From Sipunculus nudus (Eukaryota; Annelida; Sipuncula; Golfingiida; Sipunculidae), in NCBI GenBank assembly GCA_026874595.1, contig CM049314.1, positions 36,251,229 through 36,315,228 on the forward strand: 64,000 nt of DNA, written 5' to 3'. The notes under the pieces are model-generated. The model was not told where the DNA came from and ran no database searches. It saw only the letters and a list, made by a program, of their open reading frames with translations. Both the position numbers and the translations under genes were made by a program. Of the stretch, positions 10,441 to 22,650 are shown piece by piece (the first letter of the stretch is position 1; each line of letters begins with the position of its first letter).

Positions 10441-13260
10441 ACTTCATCCTCTATTATATTCTCCCTCCCAGCATCCCAAATCAGCCATTTTAAAGGTCAA
10501 ATTGCTCATATTTTGCCATTTCCTATTTTCCTTGACCAAAAAAAAAATGTTTGGTTATATTGAAGCCATTTTATGGAAATATTACATTGTCTACATTAAG
10601 TTACATTGCTCTTATGAAACTTCTTTGATGTAACTTGAATTATTGTTGACTTTTAATGAGATCCTGTAAACTCTCCTGATTAAAATGACAAACTAAAGAA
10701 ATAGATTGTTTTTGCCCATGCAGTAAAGATTTATGTTTTATGTTCTAGTAAGACAAAAGTATTTTTGAATTAATTTCTTCCTCCTTTGGTTAGTCTGTCC
10801 AATGATGGGGTGCCAATTGAGTTTTGGCAATAATTTTGCCGTATTCATATTTCTGTTCCACAACTGACCATGACATTTATATGGCATTTTGATAAATAAT
10901 AATGATAGAATGTGGTATTTGATAAATAATATTTAAATGGTCACATATTCACAGTATTTTGATAAATTGTGAAAGGGTTAAATATGGTATTTAAAAAAAT
11001 AATAACTATAGTTAAATATGGTAAAGTCTTATCTGGGAGCATTGGTTATTGCTGTATAAATTGCCAACTATAGGTCAAAGGTCAGGACAGCAACAAATAT
11101 AACATTACGCAACAATTTATGGCTATAATGATGTTTTATGGAGGTCTGCTTCAGCCAATGTTAATGTCAAGCTGATGTCTTAAAGCCAGGCAGTAGATAA
11201 AAATATCACAGCCTTCCCATTGGGATTGATTTCAAATCCTAACAAAATGTCTTATTACAAGTCTATGACCCAGTAAAGGTTATGAAAAGTAAGCTGCACA
11301 AGCCAGGATACTCATGTCTGAAACAGAAACAAATAGTACTTGATGACCTGTCAAAAAGCCAAAAAGTGCTTTCTTGTATCAGTAGAAAGCTGATTTATCT
11401 GCCTTGAGGACTGTTGTAATCCCGATCAGCCCCTTTGCTGTGCCATAACCATGACTTGCCCAGTCATTTAATCCCAATAGACACTGTTTTCCAGCACCAT
11501 CTGACCTCTGACCTTAACCCCCATCTTGGAAGGGATTAGGTTTTCCATCTGGTAGGATACGATTTCTTTGCTTTCACTTATCTGAGATTCTGAACCAGTG
11601 AGTGAGGCTCTGTTTTGATAACATGCCAAAGCATTGGAATCAGAAGGTTTATTCAATAAATAATGTCTGTATGTTTGGAAATGTCCACTCTGAGGGCTGT
11701 TCTGAGGGCTCCAAATAAACCATCATTGTAAATATTAACCATGGCTTGTAAATTACCAAAGGTATACATGAATGTATTTAATGGCTTTACTAATGTTTCT
11801 CATTTAGTTAAGTTCATTACTATCAATGGTACATAAACATTTGCAATAATATGTGTATTATCTCACATTATACAGTTAATTTTGGCTGAATACAAAAGTT
11901 TCCCAGGAAAACCATCCCTTCACATGGACCCACTATCTCTAATTCACCTGTTGTATGCATCATTATAGTTCTATATGTGAGAAAACCGTTCAGGTGTGTC
12001 TGTTTACAACAACAACATATCTGATCTTGCTCATATATGACAACTCCCAAACAAATAGAAGAAACATAAACAGGAAAAACAAGAAGATCACCTGTTGGAA
12101 TCTTGAAAATCCTTGATTTGTTAAGTTGCCCAAAAAAGCTACCAGGTGGCGTGCTCACTATATTTTTTATTTAAATTGTGTCACTGATAGTGCCCAGTGC
12201 AAGTTCAGTTCACCTGTATTTCTACAAATGGTTTAAACATGACACACTGTTAGTTTACATTATGTTTTAAGGAGAAAAACTCTATACTTAATTCATCTTA
12301 ATTTTTAACTTTTCAGTATGTGCCTAGCTGTTGTCCATCTGATAGTAAAGATGCATCTTGTTACATGTTCCATCTACACACAATAACACTAAGAGCTAGA
12401 GAGCCAGAGTTATTGTAAAAGAGCATTGCATTGCTTTGCATGAATAAAACATGAAAGAAATTAATTATTGAGAAAATATAAAAGAAAAGAAATAAATGAT
12501 TACAAAATGACAAAGAGATAAGAAATTTAATCAGTAAATTCTTATGAGATTTTACCCTTTGAAAGAGCATCTGAAGACTAGTATACTATATTACATTTGA
12601 TATTAAATATATCTCATACAGCTACAGACTGATTATGAAGACAAATGGATATAAAGAAAGATTAATATGAAGAAGACTAATCTCAGAATATTAAACCTCA
12701 CATCATAAATAATTGATTGTGAGAGATTGGTGTTCATGCCAAATACTGTACATTGTGAATTTCCAATAAGTCAGCGACCTTTAATATTAACTACCAGAGA
12801 TGTTATTTTACTGCATTGTGAAAAGGACACAGATATGGATAAAAAAGTGACAGACATGGAACCAAGGCAGGCACTGAAAAAACAATCAGACTGAAGGCTT
12901 GATTCTTTGATTTCAGCTGGTTACAGACCTAATTTTAATTTATATAATTAATTATTAATAGAGCCATGGGGCTAGTTAGTGTCATGGTAAGGTGACTCCT
13001 GGCTCTGATGAGGTTGGATTATACCTTCAAATTTAAGGAAAATACTTGTTTTTTCTGCTTTAAACACTGATAAAACAATAAACAAAACACTATTAAAGAA
13101 TAACATTAACCTAACAGTCACCTGGATGTGAATTCAGGGGAGAGAATGTGAAATTTGTAAGATGAAAGCCCTGATGGCTTGTAAAATGATTTTATATACT
13201 GCTTTCACCAATTTCGTGGTAGAGTATCACAAAGCACACCAGCCATACAAATCAGGGTTA
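10441..13260. other. AT-rich stretch with one perfect DR1 site
   Basis: Mostly featureless single-copy DNA. A perfect AGGTCAAAGGTCA (direct repeat, spacer 1) lies at 11072-11084 outside any repeat I recognise. A related TGACCTCTGACCT lies near 11502-11515. Minus-strand open frames at 11468-11656, 11868-12158 and 12361-12570 show no known domain. Confidence 0.45.
11072..11084 (+). promoter_or_regulatory. Perfect DR1 nuclear-receptor motif
   Basis: AGGTCAAAGGTCA is the consensus for RXR heterodimers, HNF4 and COUP-TF. Its presence in unique DNA rather than in the TGACCT-rich repeat family makes it more interesting. Binding is inferred, not shown. Confidence 0.35.
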
Positions 13261-13269
13261 AATATTAAG

Positions 13270-13680
13270 TTTTGAAAGCATACTGGCCCTGTCTGGCAAG
13301 GAACATTTGGCTTCTACTTGTCCTTCATTAAATTTTCTTGTCCTGGAAAAATCAACAACCGTGGCCGTAAACACAAAAAAGGTGTTCCACATAATTGTTA
13401 AATATGCATGTTTTATAGCATTTTAGGAAATAAATATGTTTTCAACATTTGTTTGTCAGCTTTTCTTTTAGTATTTGAAATAACTGAAACACACTTGTAA
13501 TTCAAGATTAAGTTCCATATTTGGGAATGTCATAAAAATATTAGGCAAATATTAAGTCCCATCCACTTGCCCAGTTGCACAAGTAGGATGCAAATTTTCT
13601 TTGCCCGACATCCATTTACTTTTTTACTTTTACTTGCCCTGGACAAATTGTGACCTACAAATCTCAAGCCCTGCTAATAC
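13270..13680. repeat. Possible dispersed-repeat relic rich in CTTGCCC phrases
   Basis: Phrases such as 'acttgtcc', 'cttgtcctgg', 'cacttgcccagttgcacaagt' and 'acttgccctggac' recur within 400 bp. The segment ends at about 13674 in AAGCCCTG, which read on the minus strand is CAGGGCTT, a hAT-like terminus. I could not find a matching left terminus or target duplication, so this is only a candidate. Confidence 0.3.
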
Positions 13681-14630
13681 TAATCACAGAGTCACAATGT
13701 ATAAACTGGCTGCTTTATTAAACAAACATTAATCCGTACACCACTTGTTATGTGGTATTCCCAGATTCTACAGGCTTTTACAGAATGTCACTGACATATA
13801 CTAAACAAGTGAAAGCACATCAAAGGATGGGAAACGAGAAACCGCCTGGTTTTGTATTCTGTTTGTTGTTGTATTCTCTTTGTCTTCTGTACTAGCTCTT
13901 GTAATGCTATAATCATCTCTGTGTACTTGCTGAGTAACATACAAGACAGATCAAAAGATCCCACTACCTGACAGAATAATACATAAGATACAAAATTAAA
14001 TTTATTAGATACAATAGCTTTTACATCTGTACTGTCAATATTGTTTATTATCAAGTTGCTGAGATTACCATACTGCTGCTGGCCTTGAAGTAACTGTGCT
14101 GTACATAGCTCACTGGTTTATCACAATTGGCCAACTATCATGTTTAAGGTTCCATGTGTAAATGTGAGTGTCAGTTAACTAACAACCAATAACAACCAAA
14201 GTCTTTGACTCCCTTTACACACATACTTCAAAGCCATTTTTCAAAATGAATATGGCTTCATCCTATCCAATGCCTGTAGGGGCATTTCTGTATTTATGAA
14301 CAATAAAAATGTGGAGATTATATACAGAGTGTTTATTATTACCCATTTTAAGATAATGGTGGAAACTCTACACAAATTCTATAATCCTCAGGAGGCATCC
14401 AGCTGATTTATCTAAACATTTCTACAAAATGTACTCTGAAAGAGAATGATGTACCAGTTGGCAACTGAAACCGCTCTTTTACATCAAAATTCTGATCTAT
14501 TCATTTATTTTTAGATGTTGAGTGACAGCTTCTGACATCATAGTACTTCCACTTTCAATTATTTTTTAAACAACATATCTTTTTCAAGAATCTGTTTCCT
14601 ACAGCGAGCTAATGTATGTTTAAAATTTTA
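13681..14630. other. Single-copy stretch, nothing recognised
   Basis: A minus-strand open frame at 13788-14054 lies in plain AT-rich DNA and shows no domain. No repeat found. Confidence 0.4.
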
Positions 14631-14639
14631 AAGACACCT

Positions 14640-14970
14640 ACAGCGCAGGAGCGTAAACTGTCTAAGTAAGTACAGTAACCCATTCAGCTGACAGCTAAGA
14701 GTGGCTTCCCTTCTACATAACAAAAATGAAAATGTCAAGCTGACCTTTTATCTCTCCAGCTTGGCTTTTAATGATAACTCATGGGGATTAAAAATACAAA
14801 CATACAAGCAATGATATAGGTCACAAGGGAGCGGACGCAATAAAGAGCGGCTTTTACTGCAATTAGGACTCAACATGGTCTGGTTTAATGACCAGGAGAA
14901 ACTTAAACCTATGAATCACTGCATTATGGTTAAAAAGCTAGTCACAGGGCATGTACTGGCTTATTTTTAC
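14640..14970. other. Single-copy block, candidate regulatory element
   Basis: Complex sequence with a reverse GATA motif (TTTATCTC near 14747), GGGATTAAAA (Otx/bicoid-like, near 14784) and a small CpG-bearing part at 14828-14850. All reading frames are interrupted. Function is inferred from texture only. Confidence 0.22.
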
Positions 14971-15500
14971 AGGAACACGTTTTCAGCTTGATTCAAAGAT
15001 CGTTTTTAAAGGGAATTCAGTTGTAATTTCATGATAGATCATCAGTAAAAATCGGTTGTCTCTACCAACCAATAATTGGAAATAATCGGTTATATAGAAG
15101 TATGATCTTGCAGATAATATAGCACCATTACATTATTTGAACTGATATGTGGACCTACATTCAGGTTAAAAATGTCATAATTCTATAGCCTACATGTCTG
15201 TATATTAACCTAGGAATTAAGTTTTTTTTAGTAAACACAGACTTTTTTTATAGTTTGCTTGCATGATGTATATAAAAGCACACATTTCCTCATCATGAAG
15301 CCTAAGTTACATGCAAAAATTTGCAATTGATTTTGGCACTGCAAGATCGATCATCAAATCTTTTACGTCACCCTGACCGATCATCAATTATAATCGATCA
15401 TCAGCCCATCACTAAAGATTGTTAAAAAGAATGCGTCATATAGAGAGCACTCCAAGAGCACATACCTCTGTTAACACTGGGTTTTTTTACCCACATCAAC
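14971..15500. other. AT-rich stretch with recurrent GATCATCA phrases
   Basis: 'gatcatca' or 'gatcgatcatca' recurs about six times between 15038 and 15405, together with 'aatcggtt'. This local low-level repetition may be a decayed repeat. No gene seen. Confidence 0.35.
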
Positions 15501-15510
15501 CATCATAACC

Positions 15511-15800
15511 ATCCCTCCTTGCCTGTACAGGCAGAGGGATCTGACAAATAGGACCTTGAGCCACACTCAGTGGATCTCTCATTGGTTGCCTATGAGACTG
15601 CAGACTCTAAAGAATGGTTTGTTTATCCTGAGTAATATGAGCTGACCAATGGGAGCGTTTTTGATATTTTGGTATCTGGTATCTAAGTCTAATGGGACAG
15701 CCTCACCTGTCAATGCTGGAGCAACAGGATTTCACGGCTCCATTCCCCACATTCAACAGCTGAAAATTCTAAACTGAAATTATGTGAGTCAATTCTGCGC
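15511..15800. promoter_or_regulatory. Hairpin plus paired CCAAT motifs, candidate regulatory block
   Basis: A perfect 14-bp palindrome TGCCTGTACAGGCA lies at 15520-15533, flanked by CCCTCC and GAGGGA that extend the stem. Downstream are an inverted CCAAT box (ATTGG near 15583) and a forward one (GACCAATGGGAG near 15645), in a higher-GC, non-repetitive block. Paired CCAAT boxes can mark NF-Y-bound promoters or enhancers. No start site or downstream open frame supports a promoter call. Confidence 0.25.
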
Positions 15801-15891
15801 TTATTAAACCCACTGTAGTCCAATTTTTTAATCTATCTGCATGAAACGGCTTAGTTTGTTGCATTTCCATCCCCATTCGGAAATTGATATT

Positions 15892-16074
15892 CAGTAAAAC
15901 CTCGCCAAACAACCACTTCAGTTTAGCGACCACCTCCAAATGATGTACATTTGTTGATGGTCCCCAATTCTGTGTACTGTTTATTAAAGACCCCTCTTAG
16001 ACAACCACCTGAAAAATGTGACCACTTACTTATCAAGATCCCTTTGGAGGTCATATCAGTTCTTGGTTTTACTG
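15892..16074. mobile_element. Small MITE with CAGTAAAACC terminal repeats
   Basis: The left end CAGTAAAACCTCG (15892) and right end GGTTTTACTG (16065-16074) are inverted copies, bounding about 183 bp. The right end is followed by TA; the left is preceded by ATT. The interior repeats 'gaccacc', 'acaaccacct' and 'gaccactta', as at 8238 and 62465. TIRs beginning CAGTRAAACC are typical of Tc1/mariner- and pogo-derived MITEs. A 10-bp inverted match alone could be chance; the shared interior supports the call. Confidence 0.55.
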
Positions 16075-16436
16075 TATTTCCCAGAAAGCCAGGAAGTTCC
16101 CTCAAGCTCTGATTAGCACATTTATTAGTTTATTTAAAGATAACATGTGACCATGGCTTTTTAAAACTAGTGATTCTGGTGTTTTTAAGGTCTAGCTGTG
16201 CAATACTACCATAACTGAAGCATTTTAAAAAACTTTCTTAGCAAGAATTACCTTCAGTTGATTCATATTAATGCCAAGTGAGCCAGAAATTACACAAATT
16301 TTTCAAATAAGGCAGGTGAGTAGTTGGCATTAAACCTGAAACCCTGATTCACGTCCTCTTAGTTTTAAACACAAACAACTTGGTACAGATATGCTTCTAT
16401 AATCAATAGTGAGTGTTTGCTGTGATTCTTCAAACT

Positions 16437-16466
16437 GAAGATGCCCGAGATGAAGATGCCCGAGAT
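16437..16466. repeat. Perfect 15-bp tandem duplication
   Basis: GAAGATGCCCGAGAT occurs twice head to tail. This is probably a recent replication-slippage event. Confidence 0.9.
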
Positions 16467-16917
16467 GCTCTTCACTGGCAGGACCTTGAATTCAAATAAA
16501 CGAGATTGGTTTCAATCCCTGAGGGTGAGACAAGTAGGGGCAAAAAACCAGGCTGATCAATCTGTCAAAATGTCATAAGGAATGCTTTTGACTTGGAGTT
16601 TATTCTACCTCTATGGGTATAAATTCTATCACACACATGGGAGTTCCATAATACATCATAAATTGACTGTGTGGTATATGTAGGTCTTTGTTCTGAGGAT
16701 GTTCTGAGCATCTTATTCATCAAGGTGAATTAATTTACTTAGGTAATGATCTCCAACTAGGAGCAAGGCTACATTTTTGCCAGCGTTTGCCTGTTTACAT
16801 CATTATTCAACAGATTTTTAGGATATTCATGACAACTAACAGAGAGATCATTCAGAGTGACAAGAAATCATGCCCAGATCCCTGGAGTTCAAATCTGGAT
16901 CTGCCCCTACAGTAATA

Positions 16918-17000
16918 TAGGACTCGAGTCTAGGGTCCGGACTCAAGTCCACATTTTTATGGACTCAGCCTTGGACTCATGGGTCTAGGACTTGAACTGT
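16918..17000. repeat. GGACTC-rich palindromic repeat
   Basis: GGACTCGAGTC, GGACTCAAGTCC and further GGACTC/GACTCA words occur in about 80 bp, several in inverted orientation. I recall similar clusters as part of widespread non-autonomous DNA-transposon ends in aquatic animals, but no element boundary is visible here. Confidence 0.4.
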
Positions 17001-18240
17001 ATTCAGACTTGGAGGTTAGAATCCATCTTGAGGCTTTATATTTCTACCCAAATTGCTTCAATACTGCATATATTTGAAAGAAAATCACAAAATAAATCCC
17101 ACGCAGCACAGTGGGACATTTCTACCCATACCAAACTTCAATGGTGGAGACACACCCTCAACAGTCGTGCCTCCCTGCAAATACTTGATCTCTGTCCCCA
17201 TTACCCCGTTCCCCAAATTTCGAAATGAAATTGTGCTCCTGATGCAGCTCCCATATACCACCAAGTGGCGATTTATTTACAACACGGTCAGTGGCATATA
17301 CAGGATGCATTTACTTCAACAGCCAAAGCTAATGACAGAACACAGGTCCAAAGGTACTAAATTAATTATCACTATATTTGGCGTTTGTCAGTTATGGCCA
17401 TTATCCAAATGGTATTTTCCCAGGTTATAAACCAACAAATCAAGTGTATTGGGCCATTTAGAATGAGCAATTGGTAATAAATAATAAATTACCAAGCAAG
17501 GAACATTCCCTCTGTCAGGGGGCCATAAATTAGTACCAAGCTAGCTAAGATTAGATTAATTACTCACAACTGTCATTGTGGCTTATAAATTGGCTCATAT
17601 ATGGTTGATAAGCTTTAAGTATTAGCATTTATTGAGGCAGTTGGGAGGAATGAATTATACTTTTATACTTCCACTATAAAAGACATTTACTGGTGGAACT
17701 GTTGCAAATTGTTCTCAGCAACATTGAGAAAGTATAAATTATGTAATGTGAGGCCCAATTCCTGTTTGGTTTATTTACAGTAGTTCACAAAGGTCACAAT
17801 TTCTCATCTTACTCATGGCATATTAATGGTAACCTTCTGCTTGTCACTTATTTATGGTTGAGTAATTACTGGTGTGCACTGCCTAATGACTAGTGCCAAT
17901 TAACTTTTTGCAAGAACTATTCTTGTTAAAGCTTAAAGCTAGGTACCCAGTTCTACCCATGGTTAGCATTTTCACTGCTTTATATAAACACCCAACCAAC
18001 CCCAAAATCACCCTTGCTTCAGAAAATAACACTAAGTAATTATATTTGCCCCTTTTTAAAACCTGCATGATGTTCTTTATCGTTTGTGCATTTAATGTGT
18101 GGATTCCACAACATTGTGCAAATGAGAGAATCCCATCATACAGTCAATCATTTTGATATTTTAGTAATTTATAAGAGATATTTCAGGAACACCAAGACAC
18201 ATTTTGTTAATACCTCATATCATTTTATGAAATGACATAC
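17001..18240. other. Single-copy stretch, nothing recognised
   Basis: Overlapping open frames at 16992-17228 and 17053-17430 (125 codons) read without a known domain. They start in the GGACTC repeat or just after it and lack splice context. No RNA gene seen. Confidence 0.4.
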
Positions 18241-18260
18241 TTTTATTATTGCCAAAATGT

Positions 18261-18331
18261 GGGGGGGGGGGGGTAGAATATGATTTGTCCTACCTGGTTG
18301 AAAAAGTGGGGACATGTCCCCCCCCCCCCCC
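18261..18331. repeat. G13 tract and C14 tract facing each other
   Basis: G residues run from 18261 to 18273 and C residues from 18318 to 18331, with 44 bp between. Just before the C-tract is a perfect 14-bp palindrome GGGGACATGTCCCC (18308-18321), whose centre GGACATGTCC fits the p53-family half-site RRRCWWGYYY. The two tracts could pair as a stem or form G-quadruplexes. This may be a slippage product. Confidence 0.7.
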
Positions 18332-18664
18332 TCTCGTCCACGTGAAAGTGAGGCATGAGCTGATTCATGATTAAAGATGATTAGATTTGATAAAGGAGTA
18401 AAAATAAATAATCTTATTAAAAAATATAAAAACTATTTGTTCCAAAGACACCCGATCTACCCAAGCACTGAATGTTAATGAGTGTAATTATTATATAAGT
18501 ATGAAGCCCTGAAACATGCTGTGCTGTTATTAGTTGCATCAAAGATGCATACAATCGAATCATAATTACACCAATGTGTCTTACTTTGATGAAATAGTTA
18601 TCTGATGAGATCAATATGAACATAAGCACAGCAAGGGTGCATATATAATGTGCCTTGAGCTCTC

Positions 18665-18996
18665 AGACCTCATCAAACATGCTGGGAATCAACCATATGC
18701 AAGATATTATATTGGTTAATATTTCTGTTGAGTTTGATCAAAACCCATTATTTTCCTGGTAAGTTATCGCAGCGACACCACAAAGCAGCCTCTGAAAAAA
18801 TTAAATATGCGTAGATTTTGCCCTAATTGAATGCTTGAGATAATCTATTGGTAAGTAGTTATATACTGAGTTTTGAGAAATCCATCAGAGCCTAGCTTGC
18901 AAGGTAAGTTATCATGACGATATTAAAAGTAAATAGCAGGCAAAATAGACCAAGAGTATATTATAATATATCCAACCTGAGGTTGTAATATAAAAA
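18665..18996 (+). mobile_element. Diverged copy of a dispersed element (second copy at 26.5 kb)
   Basis: Landmarks shared in order with 26517-26790 are GACCTCAT..AA.ATGC, the 19-mer GCAAGATATTATATTGGTT (18699 and 26560), TTGGTWAGTAGTTA, and a terminal CAACCTGAGGTTG palindrome followed by TATAAAA. The GACA microsatellite seen in the other copy is degraded here. The layout fits a Helentron-like non-autonomous element. Confidence 0.55.
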
Positions 18997-19555
18997 CAGG
19001 AAATCTAATTTCCCTTGAAAAAATGTGTTATTACTTTTAGTATAGCTTTGAACAGTACTTGCAGATACAGGTTATTACATAATTTTTCTTAAACAATCAA
19101 AATCATAAAAACTGTATACAAGAATGCAGTAATATTTAACTGCACTAACAAAACTAAATATACATTTTATTATAAAGACATTATCCTTGCTTACCAGTGG
19201 TTAAAACTACACAAGTAGTATTTTTTTTCAGATTTGTAAAACAATGATAAATAACATGAGAATTAATTATAACTTCCTGGGACTATAACTATAATTATAG
19301 GTAATAAGTTAAGACTGGTAACCCCTGAACACTGATGAGCTATATATATTACAAAGTTTTAAAACAGAATTTATATCCTGTTATATATATAGTCATCACA
19401 TGGTGCTGGCAAATAAGGTTTCAAGTGACAATTATCATACAATTTATTCTAAACTCTTGGAAAACAGATTGAGTAAGATACCCTGCAAAAATAAATTTAT
19501 ACTGGATAGCGATGAGTTTCATTGCATGTTAAATACACAAACAATGTGATTCCAG
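18997..19555. other. AT-rich stretch, nothing recognised
   Basis: No exon, RNA gene or repeat family seen. Confidence 0.45.
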
Positions 19556-19985
19556 CCTTTTATCCATACAGCCAGGAGCAATTCCCCCACAGTAATTCCT
19601 GCCTGCTGATCCCTGTATTCTGAGCGTGGTTTCACATTGACAACAATGGCTACTGGAGCTTCTGTGCCCGACTTGTGTGGATTACTGATCAATTTGTCTT
19701 AGTTCATCATCTTCCCAGCTGCCTACTCTGTCAGGCAGTATGGAGCCATTTTCTGCGGCATCCATGCCTGTCTTGGCTAAAAATAATTCCGTTTTGTTTA
19801 TGACTCATGCTTAGGATGCGAACTTCAAAGTGAGGTGACGATAGGGTAGGAGTATTAGGACCTAACTTTAAATGGAATATGCCTTTCATGTCAAAACAAT
19901 TCTGAAGAAATACCAATGCATCAAAACCATGAATAGTCAAAAGGATTTCTATAATTACATCAAAAGGATGATTTATCTCGGGATG
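19556..19985. promoter_or_regulatory. Candidate cis-regulatory block
   Basis: This is a complex, higher-GC, non-repetitive block in AT-rich DNA. Visible motifs include a MEF2 consensus CTAAAAATAA at 19777-19786, a Fox-like TTGTTTA at 19794-19800, and an AP-1 TGACTCA directly after it at 19801-19807. A SOX-like ACAATGG lies near 19643. The minus-strand open frame 19731-19940 shows no domain. Motif matches by eye are weak evidence; the clustering is what suggests an enhancer. Confidence 0.28.
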
Positions 19986-21000
19986 ATTTCACCTTAATGT
20001 GAAAGATAAAATGATGTATTGTGATTAAGCTACTCCAGATGCATTAAAACAATTGTAATGCTGTATTAAAATTATGTTTATATCCTCTGCTGGCATATCT
20101 AAAACAGATTATATCATAAAGGAATATTATCTTATCTTATCTCATCATTTATTATGTCATGTTATCAAATTTGCTGACTCATCATAATTTCTATATTGTT
20201 TCCTGCTGCATTCCAGCCTCATTAATGTGACATATGTGACATCTGGGATGATAATACAAACAGGAATTTACTAAGAGCTGGGTGGTACTATAACAGCCTC
20301 ATAAAAATACTGGTATTTTTTTATTTCACAGTGACAGTTGTTAGGGATATTGGAATGCCAATTATGGTATTTTTTTTAAGATTAGGTGCTGTGGGATATG
20401 TCATGCTGAGAAAGGCTGTAATTCACGCTGAATGAATAACATTTTCAGGAGAAGTGTATGTCAAGGAGGTTTAATTTCATATTATAAAAAAGAATATTCA
20501 AAACAGACAAAGATAAGTGTTAGATCAGCCTATAATGATCATGTTTAAGACTTTCTTGGATCAATATTTAAATTTTGTGATATCCATAATATAAGTGACA
20601 TAGGTGGCACTGGTACAACTCCTCTGTGGATGTCCAGGGAATTCCCATTTTTGGTCTTAAAGTGTAAGGAACGATGCCAAGAATGTGTTAAGGGGGAGGG
20701 GTCAATTTTTATTTTTACCCATAAATCCTGAGAAATTTAACATAATTTCATAATTGGTGTATAATTAATATATCACTGTACTATCTATCAGGCCCATGTC
20801 AACTCAACTCATGAAAAACTTATCCCTGATAAACCCATCTGCAGTCCCTAGGACAGGTCTGTAAAACAACTGAATGGTTAATATATGTTTGTAATTATAA
20901 TGACAAATGTTGGAATACACCAATACATTAATATATATTATGTGATATGTCACTCAACTGTAAAATCTACGGCTGCTTCTTTTCTCTGAATGAGCATTCA
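19986..21000. other. AT-rich stretch with a short palindrome
   Basis: AAAAATACTGGTATTTTT near 20302-20320 is an 8-bp-arm palindrome, and GGTATTTTTTT recurs near 20366. No gene seen. Confidence 0.4.
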
Positions 21001-21540
21001 GACCAACTCATTAATTCAACAGTGAACCAATATACTGCCAAAACATTCAGCAAGAAAATCCAATAAGGATCGCTCTCTAACATCATTCATATTATCTTGA
21101 TGTTATTTATCCTAAGTCTGCTTACTCTGCGACCTGAAGGCTGCAAAATTTCAAACATCATTAGCACTTCAAAGAGAAGGGTATGTTTTGCTAATAGGTG
21201 CCAATGAGACGTATAGTTACCTGGGCTGGAAGAACTGATAAAAATATTCTAATTATATCAACATGTAATCATGGCTTTGCTCATTTTAATGGGGCCATAT
21301 TCTTCAGAAGAAAAAGAATGAGTCCACTGAAGCTCTGTTTTCCCTACACCACAGACTTCCCCCTTTGCATTAATTACTACCACTGCCTTAAGACAGCGAC
21401 TCTTTTCTGCCATTTTCCTTCACCAGACTCTTCAATTATACATTGTTCTCATTTGGCTACTTCGAAAAATCAATGTGGTCTTCAAAAGAAATTGATTGGA
21501 CGCAAGTAGTGGTGATGAGAACATGTACCTTATGACATCA
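21001..21540. other. Single-copy block, candidate regulatory element
   Basis: A complex block with moderately higher GC. The plus-strand open frame 21198-21509 (103 codons) has no recognisable domain. I cannot tell an unrecognised exon from non-coding sequence here, but its composition resembles other non-coding blocks in the window. Confidence 0.2.
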
Positions 21541-22120
21541 GAAAATGATGAAATTTCTTTTGAAAAGTTAGGCAATGGTATCTTTATCACGGGACATTAA
21601 ATTGGCTGATTTTTAAACTAATTGCTTAATTTCTTTTCCTTTCTTGTTGTTTGGACCACAGCCATGATTGGGTACTGTTTAATGCAAAAAGATGATTACA
21701 GTTTCAGAGAACAGAAATATTATATTTGATACATCCAGGAAATTTCTGGTGCAGAAATATTGAGCTATTTACTTATATGAATGATTTGTTGAACAGACTG
21801 GTTAAAAAGGATTCCTGAATCTCTGTTGGTAAAAAACTTTGGCATGTGATAACATGGACAAAATTAAACATTATTGAAGAAAAATCTGACACAAGAATTA
21901 ATTATAAAAAAGCTTTTTCCATTAAAACTGATTTAAACATGAATATATCTGTAAATAAACATAACACAATCCACTTTCTGTACAGTCTGAATCAATTTCA
22001 CATAAAAAAACCTATATTCTTTTTTATTTGAGGATAACATTTTTTTTTTTAGAAAACTACCATTTTAAGACTATACTATTTCAATGTACTTAAAAATTCT
22101 GTGAGAATATCTTTTTTGAA
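21541..22120. other. AT-rich stretch, nothing recognised
   Basis: Low-GC DNA with poly-A and poly-T runs. No gene or repeat seen. Confidence 0.45.
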
Positions 22121-22650
22121 GACCGTCTTATCCTGTCAAAACAGGAATATTCCGATTCCTGACCAAGTAACCAAAATGGGAGCTTGGCTGCTTCAAGACA
22201 TCTTTATTTATACAGAAGTAGAAAGCTGTAAATTGAACAAACAGGTGACATGAAGTCCTGTCATTTAACCTGACAAAATCAGTTACTGGACACCCCTACA
22301 CCAAAGAGGGCATATTAACTTGCCCTGCAATCTCATACCCCACCTTTGGGGTTGCATCTGTTGAGGTCACTGGAGGTCATGCCGAAGCTTAGGGGTGACC
22401 CATCGGTGCTTAGCTGGTTTGTGTTTAAGCAGAGGGAGACAAATCTAGTAAAGGTTTCTGTCTACCGGACCATTTGTAACGCTTCTATCATTTTTTTCCG
22501 AGGTTCCTTGTAGTCAGACAACATAGACCTTCTAATGGTTTCTTTACAGCTGCCGGCATTACCTGACTACCTGGCTTTGCTCGTTAACATGTTTGTATTA
22601 CCTTTGAATGCCTACACACACAAGGATCATCCCCAAATTGATATCAAGCA
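22121..22650. promoter_or_regulatory. Candidate cis-regulatory block
   Basis: About 500 bp of complex, higher-GC, single-copy sequence without an open frame. It contains small inverted phrases (CCCCACCTTTGGGG near 22338; CCTGTCAAAACAGG at 22131-22144) and TGAGGTCACTGGAGGTCA near 22363, which holds two nuclear-receptor half-sites. Regulatory function is inferred. Confidence 0.25.

Noticed and set aside
16885-16910. GAGTTCAAATCTGG, a tRNA T-arm or B-box-like sequence
   Set aside because: No A-box, anticodon arm or acceptor stem can be placed upstream, so neither a tRNA nor a tRNA-derived SINE is supported.
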